Below, piece after piece: positions 53,533 through 62,753 of a stretch of 64,000 bases of DNA. Below the pieces are notes generated by a model. That model saw nothing but the letters and a program-made list of their open reading frames with translations, was not told the DNA's origin and did no database searches. The stretch is from FEN-1279 sp964400285 (GTDB taxonomy: Bacteria > Bacteroidota > Ignavibacteria > Tepidaquicellales > Tepidaquicellaceae), in contig CAYNTK010000003.1 in assembly GCA_964400285.1 (NCBI GenBank), positions 1-64,000 on the forward strand. Reading direction: 5' to 3'. How positions within the stretch are numbered: position 1 is the first letter of the stretch; the number at the start of each line of letters is the position of its first letter. The position numbers and the translations under genes were made by a program.

Positions 53533-54553
53533 TGTCAAGGATTTACAAATTATAAATGAAGCAACAAAACAAGAACTTGGAGTAGGAAGATTTATTTATT
53601 CAGACAGGTATTCCGTCTTCGACTGGGGCGAAATGCCCGACCAAATCCCTAATAAAGGTGCAGCAATTTCAATCCTCGGTGCGTATTTTTTTGAAAAACT
53701 TGAATCATTGGGAATAGCTACTCATTATTTAGGATTAGTCGAAAACAACGAAGTTAAAAAACTTGCAGATTTGAAAAGCCCCACTAACATTATGCAAATT
53801 AAATTACTTCGTGTAATAAAACCCGGACTATCTGGTGATAAATATGACTATTCAAAATACAAAACTAAAGAAGGTGGATTTTTAATTCCGCTCGAAGTAA
53901 TTTATAGAAATTTCTTACCTCCGGGGAGCAGTGTATTTAAACGTCTGAAAAATGGTGAAATAACTCCTAAGGATTTAGGACTCGATAAAATGCCCAAACC
54001 AAATCAAAAACTCGATACTCCTATTTATGACGTTTCCACAAAACTTGAAATTACTGATAGGTATATGAATTGGAAAGAAGCTCAGGAAATTTCTGGTTTA
54101 AGTGATAAAGAATTAATTTCACTTAAAAATCTTACAAGCAAAATAAACAATCTAATTACCGATGAATTTTCAAAAATTGGATTGACAAACGAAGATGGGA
54201 AAATCGAAGTCGGTTTCGATTTAAATAGAAATTTAATGCTTGTAGATGTTTTAGGCACTCTCGACGAATGCAGATTCACTTATGAAGGATTACCTGTAAG
54301 CAAAGAAATTGCAAGAATATTTTACAGAAATACAGATTGGAATAAAGCAGTTGAAGAAGCAAAGAAAAAAGACAGACAAAACTGGAAAGAAATCTGTGAG
54401 TTGCAACCCGAACCATTAACACCAAAACTTAAAACTTTAATTTCTCAGGTCTACTCAGCTTGCACAAATGAAATTACAGGAACAGAATGGTTTAAAGATA
54501 TTCCGAGTTTAAATGATATTTTAAAAGAAATTAAAGCTGAACTGAAATTATAA
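53525..54553 (+). CDS. purC: SAICAR synthetase PurC
   Basis: 342 aa, longer than the roughly 240-aa short PurC. It ligates aspartate to CAIR with ATP. Substrate and nucleotide motifs include GVGRFIYSDRYSVFDWGEMPDQIPNKG-like N-terminal sequence, LRVIKPG, VIYRNFLPPGSS, and the catalytic region VDVLGTLDECRF. The start is set by a strong AAGGAGG at 53512-53518, inside the purE coding region, so translation of the pair is coupled but independently initiated. Confidence 0.92.
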   Translation: MGSVKDLQIINEATKQELGVGRFIYSDRYSVFDWGEMPDQIPNKGAAISILGAYFFEKLESLGIATHYLGLVENNEVKKLADLKSPTNIMQIKLLRVIKPGLSGDKYDYSKYKTKEGGFLIPLEVIYRNFLPPGSSVFKRLKNGEITPKDLGLDKMPKPNQKLDTPIYDVSTKLEITDRYMNWKEAQEISGLSDKELISLKNLTSKINNLITDEFSKIGLTNEDGKIEVGFDLNRNLMLVDVLGTLDECRFTYEGLPVSKEIARIFYRNTDWNKAVEEAKKKDRQNWKEICELQPEPLTPKLKTLISQVYSACTNEITGTEWFKDIPSLNDILKEIKAELKL

Positions 54554-54630
54554 AAATATTTATTTCTTTACTTCTTGAACTATTAACTTTTTCTATTTAA
54601 ATTACTAGTTGAGGAGTATAAAAGGTTAAA

Positions 54631-55161
54631 TTGAAAAAAATAATTTCAATATTTCTTGCACTTATGCTGATTTTTAATTCAGCAGGTTATATTATCGTAT
54701 TCTTCCAACTTAAATCTTTTTTTAAAAAAGAAGCTTTTAGCAAACTTGAAAACTTCATCAATCCTGAAGATTTAACTACTATAACTCTTTCTAAATATGA
54801 ATTTGAAAATGAAAGTGACAATTTCTTTTTCATTGAACCTCAAGAAATAAAATATTTTGGTAAAATGTATGATATTTCGAGAATTGAATTCTATAATGAT
54901 TCTGTCAAAATATTTGCCCTAAACGACGAAAACGAAACAAATCTCCATAATTTATTTGCTCAGTATTTTACAAAAAGCTTAAATGATAAATATTCAAGAA
55001 CTGCATCAATTTTGCATTCACTAATTGGTGATGCTGGTTTACCTATCAAGTTTGATAGCATATTCCTATCGAGTAAGGGTGTATGCATTGATTTCATTTG
55101 TTTTCCTATTTTAAATAATTATTTAGATATTCCTACTCCACCTCCTAAATTTCTCATATAG
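54631..55161 (+). CDS. Exported protein of unknown function preceding a TonB-dependent receptor
   Basis: 176 aa. The TTG start has AAAGG 5 bases upstream. An N-terminal hydrophobic segment (ISIFLALMLIFNSAGYIIVF) anchors or exports it. The middle (EIKYFGKMYDISRIEFYNDS) is conserved-looking, and the end is a Pro-rich tail (IPTPPPKFL). I do not assign a family. It is placed 52 bases upstream of the receptor gene on the same strand, so co-transcription and a shared role in metal or ligand uptake are plausible, not shown. Confidence 0.65.
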   Translation: MKKIISIFLALMLIFNSAGYIIVFFQLKSFFKKEAFSKLENFINPEDLTTITLSKYEFENESDNFFFIEPQEIKYFGKMYDISRIEFYNDSVKIFALNDENETNLHNLFAQYFTKSLNDKYSRTASILHSLIGDAGLPIKFDSIFLSSKGVCIDFICFPILNNYLDIPTPPPKFLI

Positions 55162-55213
55162 CGATATTATAATTTGAAGCCAAATACTAAAAATTTTTTG
55201 TGTTTGGTATTTT

Positions 55214-57358
55214 ATGAATTTAAATATAAAAAATATGAGAAAAATTATATTTATTTCTGTTTTTCTTTTTAGTTTTTATTTTATATCCGATTTGTATTCA
55301 CAAATCGATACGGGATATTACCAAACTGAAGAGGTAGTAATTACAGGAACAAGAACAGAAAAGAAAATAATTGATATTCCATATTCTGTTAATCGTGTTG
55401 ACCAGACACAGTGGCAGTCAACAAGAAAACAAGCCGTTAACGAAGTGTTGGCATTTGTTCCAGGTGTCTTCTTTCAATCCAGATATGGAAATCACGACGT
55501 CCGTATTGCTATAAGAGGTTTTGGTAGCCGATCTAATTCAGGTATCAGAGGTGTAAGAATTCTCCTCGATGGTATTCCTGAATCTGAACCTGACGGGCAA
55601 ACAAGAATTGAAGCTATTGATTTCACTGCTATTGGAAAAATTGAAGTGGTAAAAGGTAACTCTTCATCCCTATACACTAATGCTCCAGGTGGTGTTATAA
55701 ACTTCCTTAGTGATGTTAATTTCACTAAAAACTTTGCATTAATCGATAATGACTTTGGAGAATTTGGACTAAAGAAAAATGGATTTAAAGTAGGTCTAAA
55801 TTCAGGAGCTACAAGGTTTATGTTAACTTCCAGTTACGAAAACTATAATGGCTTCAGAGACCATAGTAACGAATATCAAACTCGCATAAACTCTTCATTA
55901 ATTTCCGAAGTTAGTTCAAAAACTACTCTGAAGATTTTTGGTTATTATGTAAATGGTTTGATTAAACTTCCCGGTTCTCAAACTCTAAAAGAATACAATG
56001 AAAATCCAAACGGAACTGATGCTACTACTTTAGCCCGTGATTTAAAAAGAATCACTCGAAAAGGTAGACTTGGTATTACTTATAGCACACAATTCGGTAA
56101 AGATAATGAACATATCCTTGAATTTACTGGATATGGTACCATTAAAAATTTAGAAAGAACCGATAGCCGTTACAGAATATTTAGTAGAAGCGGTCTGGGT
56201 GCATCTTTTAAGTATATTAACCATATGGCCTTTGACAAAAAAAGAGTAAATGAATTTACTTTAGGTGGTGATTTATTCTATCAGGGAGGACCTATGAACT
56301 ATTTCGATAATGTTAACGGTCAAAAAGGTGATATTTCAAAAGCAATTCTAAATGAAAAACTCACCAATGTTGGTTTTTATTTACTTGACCAGTTCCCAAT
56401 TTTGCCCGGTAAATTAGATATCCTTTTTTCAAGCAGATACGATAGAGTAACTTACATTTCGGAAGATTGGCAAAACACTGGAGCCGATACTTCGAGGACT
56501 TTTGACAGATTTACTCCTAAGTTTGCTTTGAATTACAAATTCACTTCCAAAATTGCTGCTTATACCTCATTTGGTCTTGGATTTGATTCACCTGCTAATA
56601 ATGAATTGGATAATTTCCCGTCATCGTCAAACGGCGGAAGAACAACTCTTAATCCCGATTTACAAGCTCAAAAGTCGGTTAATTTTGAAGTTGGTATTAA
56701 AGGTAGTTCAAATGGTATTAATAATAAATATTTCACAAATACTTTTGCAGAACTTACTTTCTTCCATAGTTTAATCCAAGATGAAATTGTTCCATTCGTC
56801 TATGATAATGCATACTTCTATAGAAATGCAGGTAAAACAAGAAGACTTGGTTTAGAAGCCGGAGTTAATACTGAAATATTTAAAGGTCTCACTTTAAAAG
56901 CTGCTTATACTTATTCAAATTTCAAATATATAGATTATAAAGCTCTTGTTATTAAATCTTCTCCATTTACGGAGACTATTGAAGATTATAGTGACAACAT
57001 TGTGCCTACAGTTCCCGAAAATTTATTAAGCGGTGAACTCGGTTATAGTCATACTTTTGAAAAATACTATACAGCTTTCATAAAAGGTAATGCAAGATAT
57101 GTTGGCTCTATGTATGTTAACGATAAAAATGTTGACAGTCTTAAAACTGAAGAATATTTGGTTCTCGGTGGTCAATTCGGTTTTATTGTTAACTATCAGG
57201 GCTTAAATATTACCGCCTATGCAGGGGTTGATAATATCAGTGATAAAAAATATGTATCTTATATTAATATAAATGATATGGGTGGTAGATTCTATGAAGC
57301 TGGACCAAGAAGAAATTTCTTTGGCGGAATCAAAATCGGTTATATATTCAATAAGTAG
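55214..57358 (+). CDS. TonB-dependent outer membrane receptor (FecA-like)
   Basis: 714 aa; the ATG at 55235 (MRKIIFISVFLF) is an equally good start. The signal peptide is followed by a TonB-box-like EEVVITGTRTEKK, a plug domain (VNEVLAFVPGVFFQSRYG; IRGFGSRSNSGIRGVRILLDGIPESE; VVKGNSSSLYTNAPGGVINF) and a 22-strand-type barrel ending in FGGIKIGYIF. The plug resembles ferric-citrate-type receptors. The substrate is not clear; the upstream exported protein may be an accessory. A hairpin terminator follows the gene. Confidence 0.92.
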   Translation: MNLNIKNMRKIIFISVFLFSFYFISDLYSQIDTGYYQTEEVVITGTRTEKKIIDIPYSVNRVDQTQWQSTRKQAVNEVLAFVPGVFFQSRYGNHDVRIAIRGFGSRSNSGIRGVRILLDGIPESEPDGQTRIEAIDFTAIGKIEVVKGNSSSLYTNAPGGVINFLSDVNFTKNFALIDNDFGEFGLKKNGFKVGLNSGATRFMLTSSYENYNGFRDHSNEYQTRINSSLISEVSSKTTLKIFGYYVNGLIKLPGSQTLKEYNENPNGTDATTLARDLKRITRKGRLGITYSTQFGKDNEHILEFTGYGTIKNLERTDSRYRIFSRSGLGASFKYINHMAFDKKRVNEFTLGGDLFYQGGPMNYFDNVNGQKGDISKAILNEKLTNVGFYLLDQFPILPGKLDILFSSRYDRVTYISEDWQNTGADTSRTFDRFTPKFALNYKFTSKIAAYTSFGLGFDSPANNELDNFPSSSNGGRTTLNPDLQAQKSVNFEVGIKGSSNGINNKYFTNTFAELTFFHSLIQDEIVPFVYDNAYFYRNAGKTRRLGLEAGVNTEIFKGLTLKAAYTYSNFKYIDYKALVIKSSPFTETIEDYSDNIVPTVPENLLSGELGYSHTFEKYYTAFIKGNARYVGSMYVNDKNVDSLKTEEYLVLGGQFGFIVNYQGLNITAYAGVDNISDKKYVSYININDMGGRFYEAGPRRNFFGGIKIGYIFNK

Positions 57359-57366
57359 TATTAAAT

Positions 57367-57397
57367 GCACAGGGGATTTTGTATATTTCCCCTGTGC
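57367..57397 (+). terminator. Terminator after the TonB-dependent receptor gene
   Basis: A perfect 10-bp stem, GCACAGGGGA (57367-57376) with TCCCCTGTGC (57388-57397), is followed by TAAAATTTTT. It is positioned 9 bases after the receptor stop codon and 25 bases before the next gene. Confidence 0.85.
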
Positions 57398-57421
57398 TAA
57401 AATTTTTAGAAAGGTTTTATA

Positions 57422-59068
57422 ATGAAAAACTTGCAAAAAATTTTTTTTATTTTTTTATTGACTATTTTACTCAATAATTTGGGATATTGTCAATTTCCTA
57501 TTTACAGAATCTTTCCTTCGGGAATTAATCAAATCGAACCTTTAATTGTTAAACATCCTACAAATTCACAGATGCTTTTTGCAAGTTCCTTTACAATCAA
57601 TTTATCTACATTAATCCGTAATGAAGGTTGTTATCTTTCTACAAATGGTGGTTTAAACTGGTTCGGATATGATATAATTAATGATGGCTTTCCCACTTTT
57701 CACAACGGGGATCCCGGTCCTTGCATAGGGCTTGATGGAACATTATTAATTTCTCATTTTCATTCATTCAGTCTTCAATCGAATAGAACATATTCAAATT
57801 ATTCCACAAATATGGGTGCTAATTGGTCTTCTCCGATTTCTTGCTTTAATACTTCTAACGAGCAATTAAAAAGTTCTGTCGCTATTGATGACATTCCAAG
57901 TAGCTCCTACTATGGTAGAATCTATAATACAACTACTATGGTCTTAACACCTTACGTAATAATTTTTAGTTATACAAATGATAATGGTCAAAATTGGATA
58001 TCTCCAGTACCCCAAATAAATAATTCCATCGCTGGTAGAAACTCCAATGGTCCAAATGTTACTGTCGGAGAGCAAGGTCAGGTCTACATTGCTTGGGCTT
58101 CCTCGAAAAATACAAGCCCCTTTAATGAACTTAGTATCGGGTTTGCCAAATCTCTTAATGGAGGTGATAGCTGGAATGTTAACGAAACTATATATAATTG
58201 TAACGGAATATTTACTTCCCAACTTCCTCCTTGGAATATTAGAGTAAACGGCTATCCTTGGTTGGCTGTAGATAAATCTGGCGGTGCAAGAAACGGTTGG
58301 ATTTATTGCGTTACAAATGAAAAAAATTTTCCTCCAGCTGGCTCAGACCCAGATATTATTTTACATCGCTCTTCCGATGGTGGAAATACTTGGTCGGCTG
58401 GTATTAGAGTAAATCAAGATGCCCTTAATAATGGAAAAATTCAATATTTCCCTACTCTCGATGTTGATGCAAACGGAGGTATAAATATTATCTATTATGA
58501 TACAAGAAATTCTCCTACTAATGATTCGGTTCAGGTTTATCTATCTCGCTCACAAGACGGTGGAAATACTTGGCGAGACTTCCTAATCGCTGCAGAAAAA
58601 TTTTACCCGCAACCCGTTGCTCTCGGTGGTACTGGAAATCAAGGAGATAACATTGGATTATTATCTGCAAATGGTAAACTTTATCCTGTCTGGATGGCAA
58701 AATATCCCGGACATTCCGTTTATCAAATCTGGTCTTCTATAATTGACCTGAATTCCGTAAGTGTAAAAAAAATCGAATCCAAAATCCCCTCTACATTTGA
58801 ACTCTATCAGAACTTCCCGAACCCCTTTAACCCGACTACAAACATAAAATATCAAATTAAAGACAACGGATTTGTTACTTTAAAAGTTTATGATATGCTC
58901 GGTCATCTCGTCTCAACTTTGGTAAATGAAGAGCAAACTTCAGGAACTTATGAAACACAATTTACAGCAAATAATCTGTCTTCGGGAACATACTTCTATA
59001 AACTAGATTACACATCCAAAAACGGAAGTAAATATTCAAACACAAAAAAATTAGTAGTGCTGAAATAG
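57422..59068 (+). CDS. Secreted sialidase-like (BNR/Asp-box) propeller protein with type IX sorting domain
   Basis: 548 aa. A signal peptide is followed by a six-bladed-type propeller with Asp boxes such as SSDGGNTWSAG, SQDGGNTWRD, NGGDSWNV and TNDNGQNW. Similar folds include sialidases and glycosyl-binding proteins, but the arginine triad and Tyr/Glu of true sialidases were not confirmed. From residue 463 (QNFPNPFNPTTNI) it has the C-terminal sorting domain. It is probably exported by type IX secretion to the surface. It follows the receptor gene but is separated by a terminator. Confidence 0.82.
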   Translation: MKNLQKIFFIFLLTILLNNLGYCQFPIYRIFPSGINQIEPLIVKHPTNSQMLFASSFTINLSTLIRNEGCYLSTNGGLNWFGYDIINDGFPTFHNGDPGPCIGLDGTLLISHFHSFSLQSNRTYSNYSTNMGANWSSPISCFNTSNEQLKSSVAIDDIPSSSYYGRIYNTTTMVLTPYVIIFSYTNDNGQNWISPVPQINNSIAGRNSNGPNVTVGEQGQVYIAWASSKNTSPFNELSIGFAKSLNGGDSWNVNETIYNCNGIFTSQLPPWNIRVNGYPWLAVDKSGGARNGWIYCVTNEKNFPPAGSDPDIILHRSSDGGNTWSAGIRVNQDALNNGKIQYFPTLDVDANGGINIIYYDTRNSPTNDSVQVYLSRSQDGGNTWRDFLIAAEKFYPQPVALGGTGNQGDNIGLLSANGKLYPVWMAKYPGHSVYQIWSSIIDLNSVSVKKIESKIPSTFELYQNFPNPFNPTTNIKYQIKDNGFVTLKVYDMLGHLVSTLVNEEQTSGTYETQFTANNLSSGTYFYKLDYTSKNGSKYSNTKKLVVLK

Positions 59069-59209
59069 AAAATATTAAGAAAATTAGTTTTACGATTTAG
59101 CACATGGCTTTAATTGTATTTTTTATTAAAATAAATTACTAATCATTCCATCGGTTTAAAAAATCATAATTAAAAATAAATCCAAACACTTTACCAATAA
59201 TTTTTTCTC

Positions 59210-59238
59210 TTGACTTTTAAACTTTAATACCATATATT
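59210..59238 (+). promoter_or_regulatory. Sigma-70-type promoter with boxA-like leader and no downstream gene
   Basis: TTGACT (59210-59215), a 17-bp spacer, and TATATT (59233-59238). Shortly after the expected start comes TTTTGTTCTTTGAAAT, which resembles the boxA antitermination element in rRNA leaders. The 580 bp downstream on this strand have no ORF or recognised RNA, so a non-coding RNA is possible. Confidence 0.45.
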
Positions 59239-59550
59239 ATTATGGCTATTTTGTTCTTTGAAATATTTTCCCGTAGTGTCTCTCTTTAAATACTCATTGC
59301 TCCTCTTTGTTATAATCCCGGAATGAGAAATTGTTTCCGTTGAAAATATCGTTTCCAGCAGGTTTTTATCGGTTATTTTAAAATAAAATGTTGTATATTA
59401 TTTACTTATTTAATGAGCAATAAAACTTTTGAAAAACTACAATAAAAATTTTTAAAAAATTAAAAATTTAAAATCATTGATTTAATCTCATTTTTTATAC
59501 TTTTTATACCAAATTTAAACAGATTTTTCATTACTCGGATAAATTAAAAT

Positions 59551-59685
59551 GTAACACAAAAGTAATACAAAATTGCTACAAAAAAAAATTCAACTTTATA
59601 AATTTAAAAAATGCTATTTTTCTTATATTATTACGCATTTTAATTTACCTAAGTAACACAAAAGTAATACAAAAGTACTACACTT
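59551..59685 (+). repeat. Two triplets of 11-bp iterons (GTAAYACAAAA)
   Basis: GTAACACAAAAGTAATACAA plus AA occurs at 59551-59572 and again at 59653-59674, a 102-bp offset. Each is followed by a weaker third unit (TTGCTACAAAA; GTACTACACTT). The 11-bp phase places each unit on the same face of the helix. These could be binding sites for an oligomeric protein. Confidence 0.6.
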
Positions 59686-59823
59686 TATTTTTTTAGTGTT
59701 CAGATACTTTTTTTAATATTTCTTTCGAACCTTTGTTGATATTTCAAAAGTTTAAGAACATTAATAAATACTTTGTTCACAATAATCTGTTAAATTCGCC
59801 AATCTATATTCTATTTTGAGTAT

Positions 59824-61062
59824 CTAATTTTCCCTAACTTTCTTCATCATCATAATCCCTAGTAGGAAAAATATCCCCACAGATAGAACCGCAATTTTTT
59901 GTGAACTAGTTAGCCATGAAACAAGTCCGAAAGTGAGAGGACCAATTAATGTTGATGTTTTTTCGAAAAGAGCATAAAATCCAAAAAATTCGGTTTTTAT
60001 TTCGAGCGGTGTGATTTTCGTCATTAAAGCACGCGATAATGCCTGAGTGGAACCAAGAAATGCTCCAGCAAATCCCCCGATAATAAAGAAATAATGAATT
60101 TTTAAATTTGATATTATAAGATATGAATCTTTTTCCACGAAGAAAAATATTGAAAATACTATTAATATCCAGAAAATAATTGTTATTACTATCGAACGTA
60201 AAATCCCGATTCTGTCTCCAATTGAACCGAATAAAAGTGAGCCGAGCATAGCTGTAATCTGAACAACTATAAAAAATATTGCAAGCTGTGTAATCGTAAA
60301 ATCGAGCGTCTTGCTTGCATATATTCCTGAAAAGAAAATTATCGTATTCACTGCATCGATATAAAGAAAAAATGAAATTAAAAAATTTCTGAGATTCTTA
60401 TAATTATTTATATGCTTAATCGTGTCGAATACTTTTATAAAACCATAGGTAAAATAGTTTATTTTCTGAGAGGAAACTTCTGGATGAATTTTCTTTTCTT
60501 TCAAAAATAAAAAAAGTGGAAGTGAAAAAACAAAATAAAATACCGCAGTAATTACGAATAAAATATCAGGTCTATCTTTAAAAGGAAAAACGAGAATTAC
60601 TGAAACAAGCGAACCGATATATCCAACCGCATATCCGATTCCCGATACTTTATTATAATACTTTTCCTCTACTATATCGGAAATAAATGCATCGTAAAAA
60701 GTCAAACCTGTTTGGAAACCAATGTTTGATATTATAAATAGAAAAAGTGCAAATGCTATAGTTCCGCTCCCTGTAAAATACATTAGTGCTGTTGATATTA
60801 CTGCAAGCATTGTAAAAAAGAAGAGAAAACTTTTTTTATTCGATGTATGGTCAGCTATTGCACCACAGATTGGATTTAATATTGCTGAAATAATCATCGA
60901 AATATTAATACCAAGCGACCAATAAAAATCTCCTATCGGCTGCTTCCCGCATACTACATCGGTAAAATATATTGCAAAAACGAAAGCAACTATTATTACT
61001 GCATAAGATGAATTGGCAAAATCAAAGAGAGACCAAATAAAAACTTGGCTTTTATTTTTCAT
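59824..61062 (-). CDS. MFS transporter, UMF1/Atg22-like family
   Basis: 412 aa with twelve predicted membrane helices. The N-terminus WSLFDFANSSYAVIIVAFVFAIYF is the hallmark of the UMF1 (unknown major facilitator, vacuole-effluxer Atg22-like) family. NPICGAIADHTSNKKS is the first MFS loop, and GFAGAFLGSTQALSRALMTK lies in the second half. The substrate is unknown; fungal homologues export amino acids. It lies 3 bases after nusB on the same strand. Confidence 0.88.
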   Translation of the reverse strand: MKNKSQVFIWSLFDFANSSYAVIIVAFVFAIYFTDVVCGKQPIGDFYWSLGINISMIISAILNPICGAIADHTSNKKSFLFFFTMLAVISTALMYFTGSGTIAFALFLFIISNIGFQTGLTFYDAFISDIVEEKYYNKVSGIGYAVGYIGSLVSVILVFPFKDRPDILFVITAVFYFVFSLPLFLFLKEKKIHPEVSSQKINYFTYGFIKVFDTIKHINNYKNLRNFLISFFLYIDAVNTIIFFSGIYASKTLDFTITQLAIFFIVVQITAMLGSLLFGSIGDRIGILRSIVITIIFWILIVFSIFFFVEKDSYLIISNLKIHYFFIIGGFAGAFLGSTQALSRALMTKITPLEIKTEFFGFYALFEKTSTLIGPLTFGLVSWLTSSQKIAVLSVGIFFLLGIMMMKKVREN

Positions 61063-61065
61063 ATT

Positions 61066-61599
61066 CTATTTTTTCTTTATGTCTAACAAACCCCTACCGT
61101 GCTTTTCAAGCGTATTGTTCTTTTTCAAATCGTTTAAAATAGAATCGAGTATACCGTTAACGAATTTTCCGCTTTGATTTGTACAGAAACTTTTTGCTAT
61201 CTCGATTGCTTCATTTATTGATACTTTTGGTGGTATTTCTGGAAAATAAAGTAGCTCCGCAAGCCCCATCCGTAAAACAAGCTTATCTATAAGAGCAATT
61301 CTTTCGAATTCCCAATTCTCGATTTTTTCCTTAATTATATCATCTAATTTATCGACGTTCTCTAAAACTCTATCCATTAAATCAGACGCAAACTTATATT
61401 TTTCTTTCTCCTCCAAATCGCTTAAAATATCTATCTTTATTTTTTTTACAGCATCAGTTACTGCTTCCGCTGGATAGTATATTTTAAGTGTGTCAATATA
61501 TTCCTTTGACTTTGAAGCTTCACTTGTATTTTTTTCTATTTCATAAGCATAAAGCGCCTGTAATACTTTAATCCTAATTACTCTTCTCGTTGACTGCAT
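61066..61599 (-). CDS. nusB: Transcription antitermination factor NusB
   Basis: 177 aa from the ATG at 61599 (MQSTRRVIRIKVLQALYAYE), which fits the NusB N-terminus. The frame extends 17 codons further, but that part is Lys/Asn-rich and unlike the family. C-terminal conserved segments are LRMGLAELLYFPEIPPKVSINEAIEIAK and FVNGILDSIL-like helices. NusB binds boxA in rRNA leaders with NusE. It lies between the DUF218 gene (about 69 bases) and the MFS gene. Confidence 0.93.
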   Translation of the reverse strand: MQSTRRVIRIKVLQALYAYEIEKNTSEASKSKEYIDTLKIYYPAEAVTDAVKKIKIDILSDLEEKEKYKFASDLMDRVLENVDKLDDIIKEKIENWEFERIALIDKLVLRMGLAELLYFPEIPPKVSINEAIEIAKSFCTNQSGKFVNGILDSILNDLKKNNTLEKHGRGLLDIKKK

Positions 61600-61668
61600 T
61601 TTTATTTTATTTTTTCTTTTATTCTGTTTTTCAAAATTTAACTTTTGCAATTTATTATTTACATTAAA

Positions 61669-62667
61669 TTATCCTATTCCAAATAACCAAAAAAATAATA
61701 CTGCCACGCTCTCTTTTATACTAAAATTTATTAAACTCTCGGTAGATAATGGAGTGTCCGATGCAATACAATCTACATTCATACCATTGAATTTACATAT
61801 TTCAGAAGTTCTAAATAAATGAAAATTATCCGAAATTAGTATTATCCTTGTCCAATTATTCTTCTTATAATGTTTATCTCTGACAAAATGAATTTGCTCT
61901 ATTGTGGAATTGGATTTAGCTTCGACAATCAAGTTTTTTTCGTCAACTCCATATTTCTTCAACTCATTCCTCTCCACTTCCGCTTCTGTTAATTCGTTCG
62001 GTGAACCACCTCCAGTTAAAATAAATCTTTGTATAATTTTTTTCTGATAAAGTTCAAACCCTTTATTAATTCTCTCCCTTAAAACAGGCGACGGCCTGTT
62101 TCCACCCCATACTGCCGCACCAAGTATCACTCCTGCATCCGCTTTGCGATTACCCTGTGCATAAATATCGGAATCATCTTTAAAATTATAAATTTGATAT
62201 ATATTTAAAGCAAAACCTATAAGAGCAACAACTATTAGTATTCCAATATTATTAAAAATATGTAACATCTTCGAGCGAGAAAATGTGATTGTTATCAAAG
62301 ATATCATAACAAATACATAACATAATAAAAATGTCAAGGAAAAAGTTAACTTATAATCTTTATCTGAAAAACCAATTGAAATTGCAAGTGAAATAAGACC
62401 TGATATTGAAATAAAAAGAAGTATAAATAGACTAAAGATATGAAATTTATCTTTTGATATTATGTTATATATTATAAAAAAAGAAATTATTAGTATCGAA
62501 ATAAAAGTAATAAGATTACCTGTTTTAGTAAGGCTGAATTGAGATAACAATATACTCTGATTGTTGTATCTAACGTAGGTCAATAAAAAACCTGACGCCA
62601 GAGATATTATTAAAAGTAAAATCAGTAATATATTTTTATTTTTAAACAACAAAAAATCAATAAACAA
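61669..62667 (-). CDS. DUF218/YdcF (ElyC/SanA-type) membrane protein
   Basis: 332 aa. Five N-terminal helices (about 10-165) precede a soluble DUF218 domain: GVILGAAVWGGNRPSPVLRERI, RFILTGGGSPNELTEAEV, VEAKSNSTIEQIHFV and ISDNFHLFRTSEICKF. Relatives ElyC and SanA affect cell-envelope integrity and polysaccharide lipid carriers in E. coli. The exact activity is unknown. It is divergent from tmk, with 86 bp between. Confidence 0.85.
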   Translation of the reverse strand: MFIDFLLFKNKNILLILLLIISLASGFLLTYVRYNNQSILLSQFSLTKTGNLITFISILIISFFIIYNIISKDKFHIFSLFILLFISISGLISLAISIGFSDKDYKLTFSLTFLLCYVFVMISLITITFSRSKMLHIFNNIGILIVVALIGFALNIYQIYNFKDDSDIYAQGNRKADAGVILGAAVWGGNRPSPVLRERINKGFELYQKKIIQRFILTGGGSPNELTEAEVERNELKKYGVDEKNLIVEAKSNSTIEQIHFVRDKHYKKNNWTRIILISDNFHLFRTSEICKFNGMNVDCIASDTPLSTESLINFSIKESVAVLFFWLFGIG

Positions 62668-62753
62668 TTCTTATACAGCTAAAATAAATAAAAAATTTAT
62701 ATTTTGAAATTGCTTTAAAAAATATATAATTTAGATATAAAATATCATTTATT

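Larger units (their letters stand above)
59069..59823. other. 755-bp non-coding region
   Basis: No ORF of note is present on either strand. It holds a consensus-like sigma-70 promoter at 59210-59238 and two sets of 11-bp iterated sequences at 59551-59583 and 59653-59685, each described separately. A 14-bp A/T palindrome (TTATTTTAAAATAA, near 59373-59386) is also present. Nothing else was recognised. Confidence 0.7.

Noticed and set aside
59239..59500. rRNA operon or CRISPR leader after the boxA-like motif
   Set aside because: No 16S sequence and no repeat-spacer structure follows.
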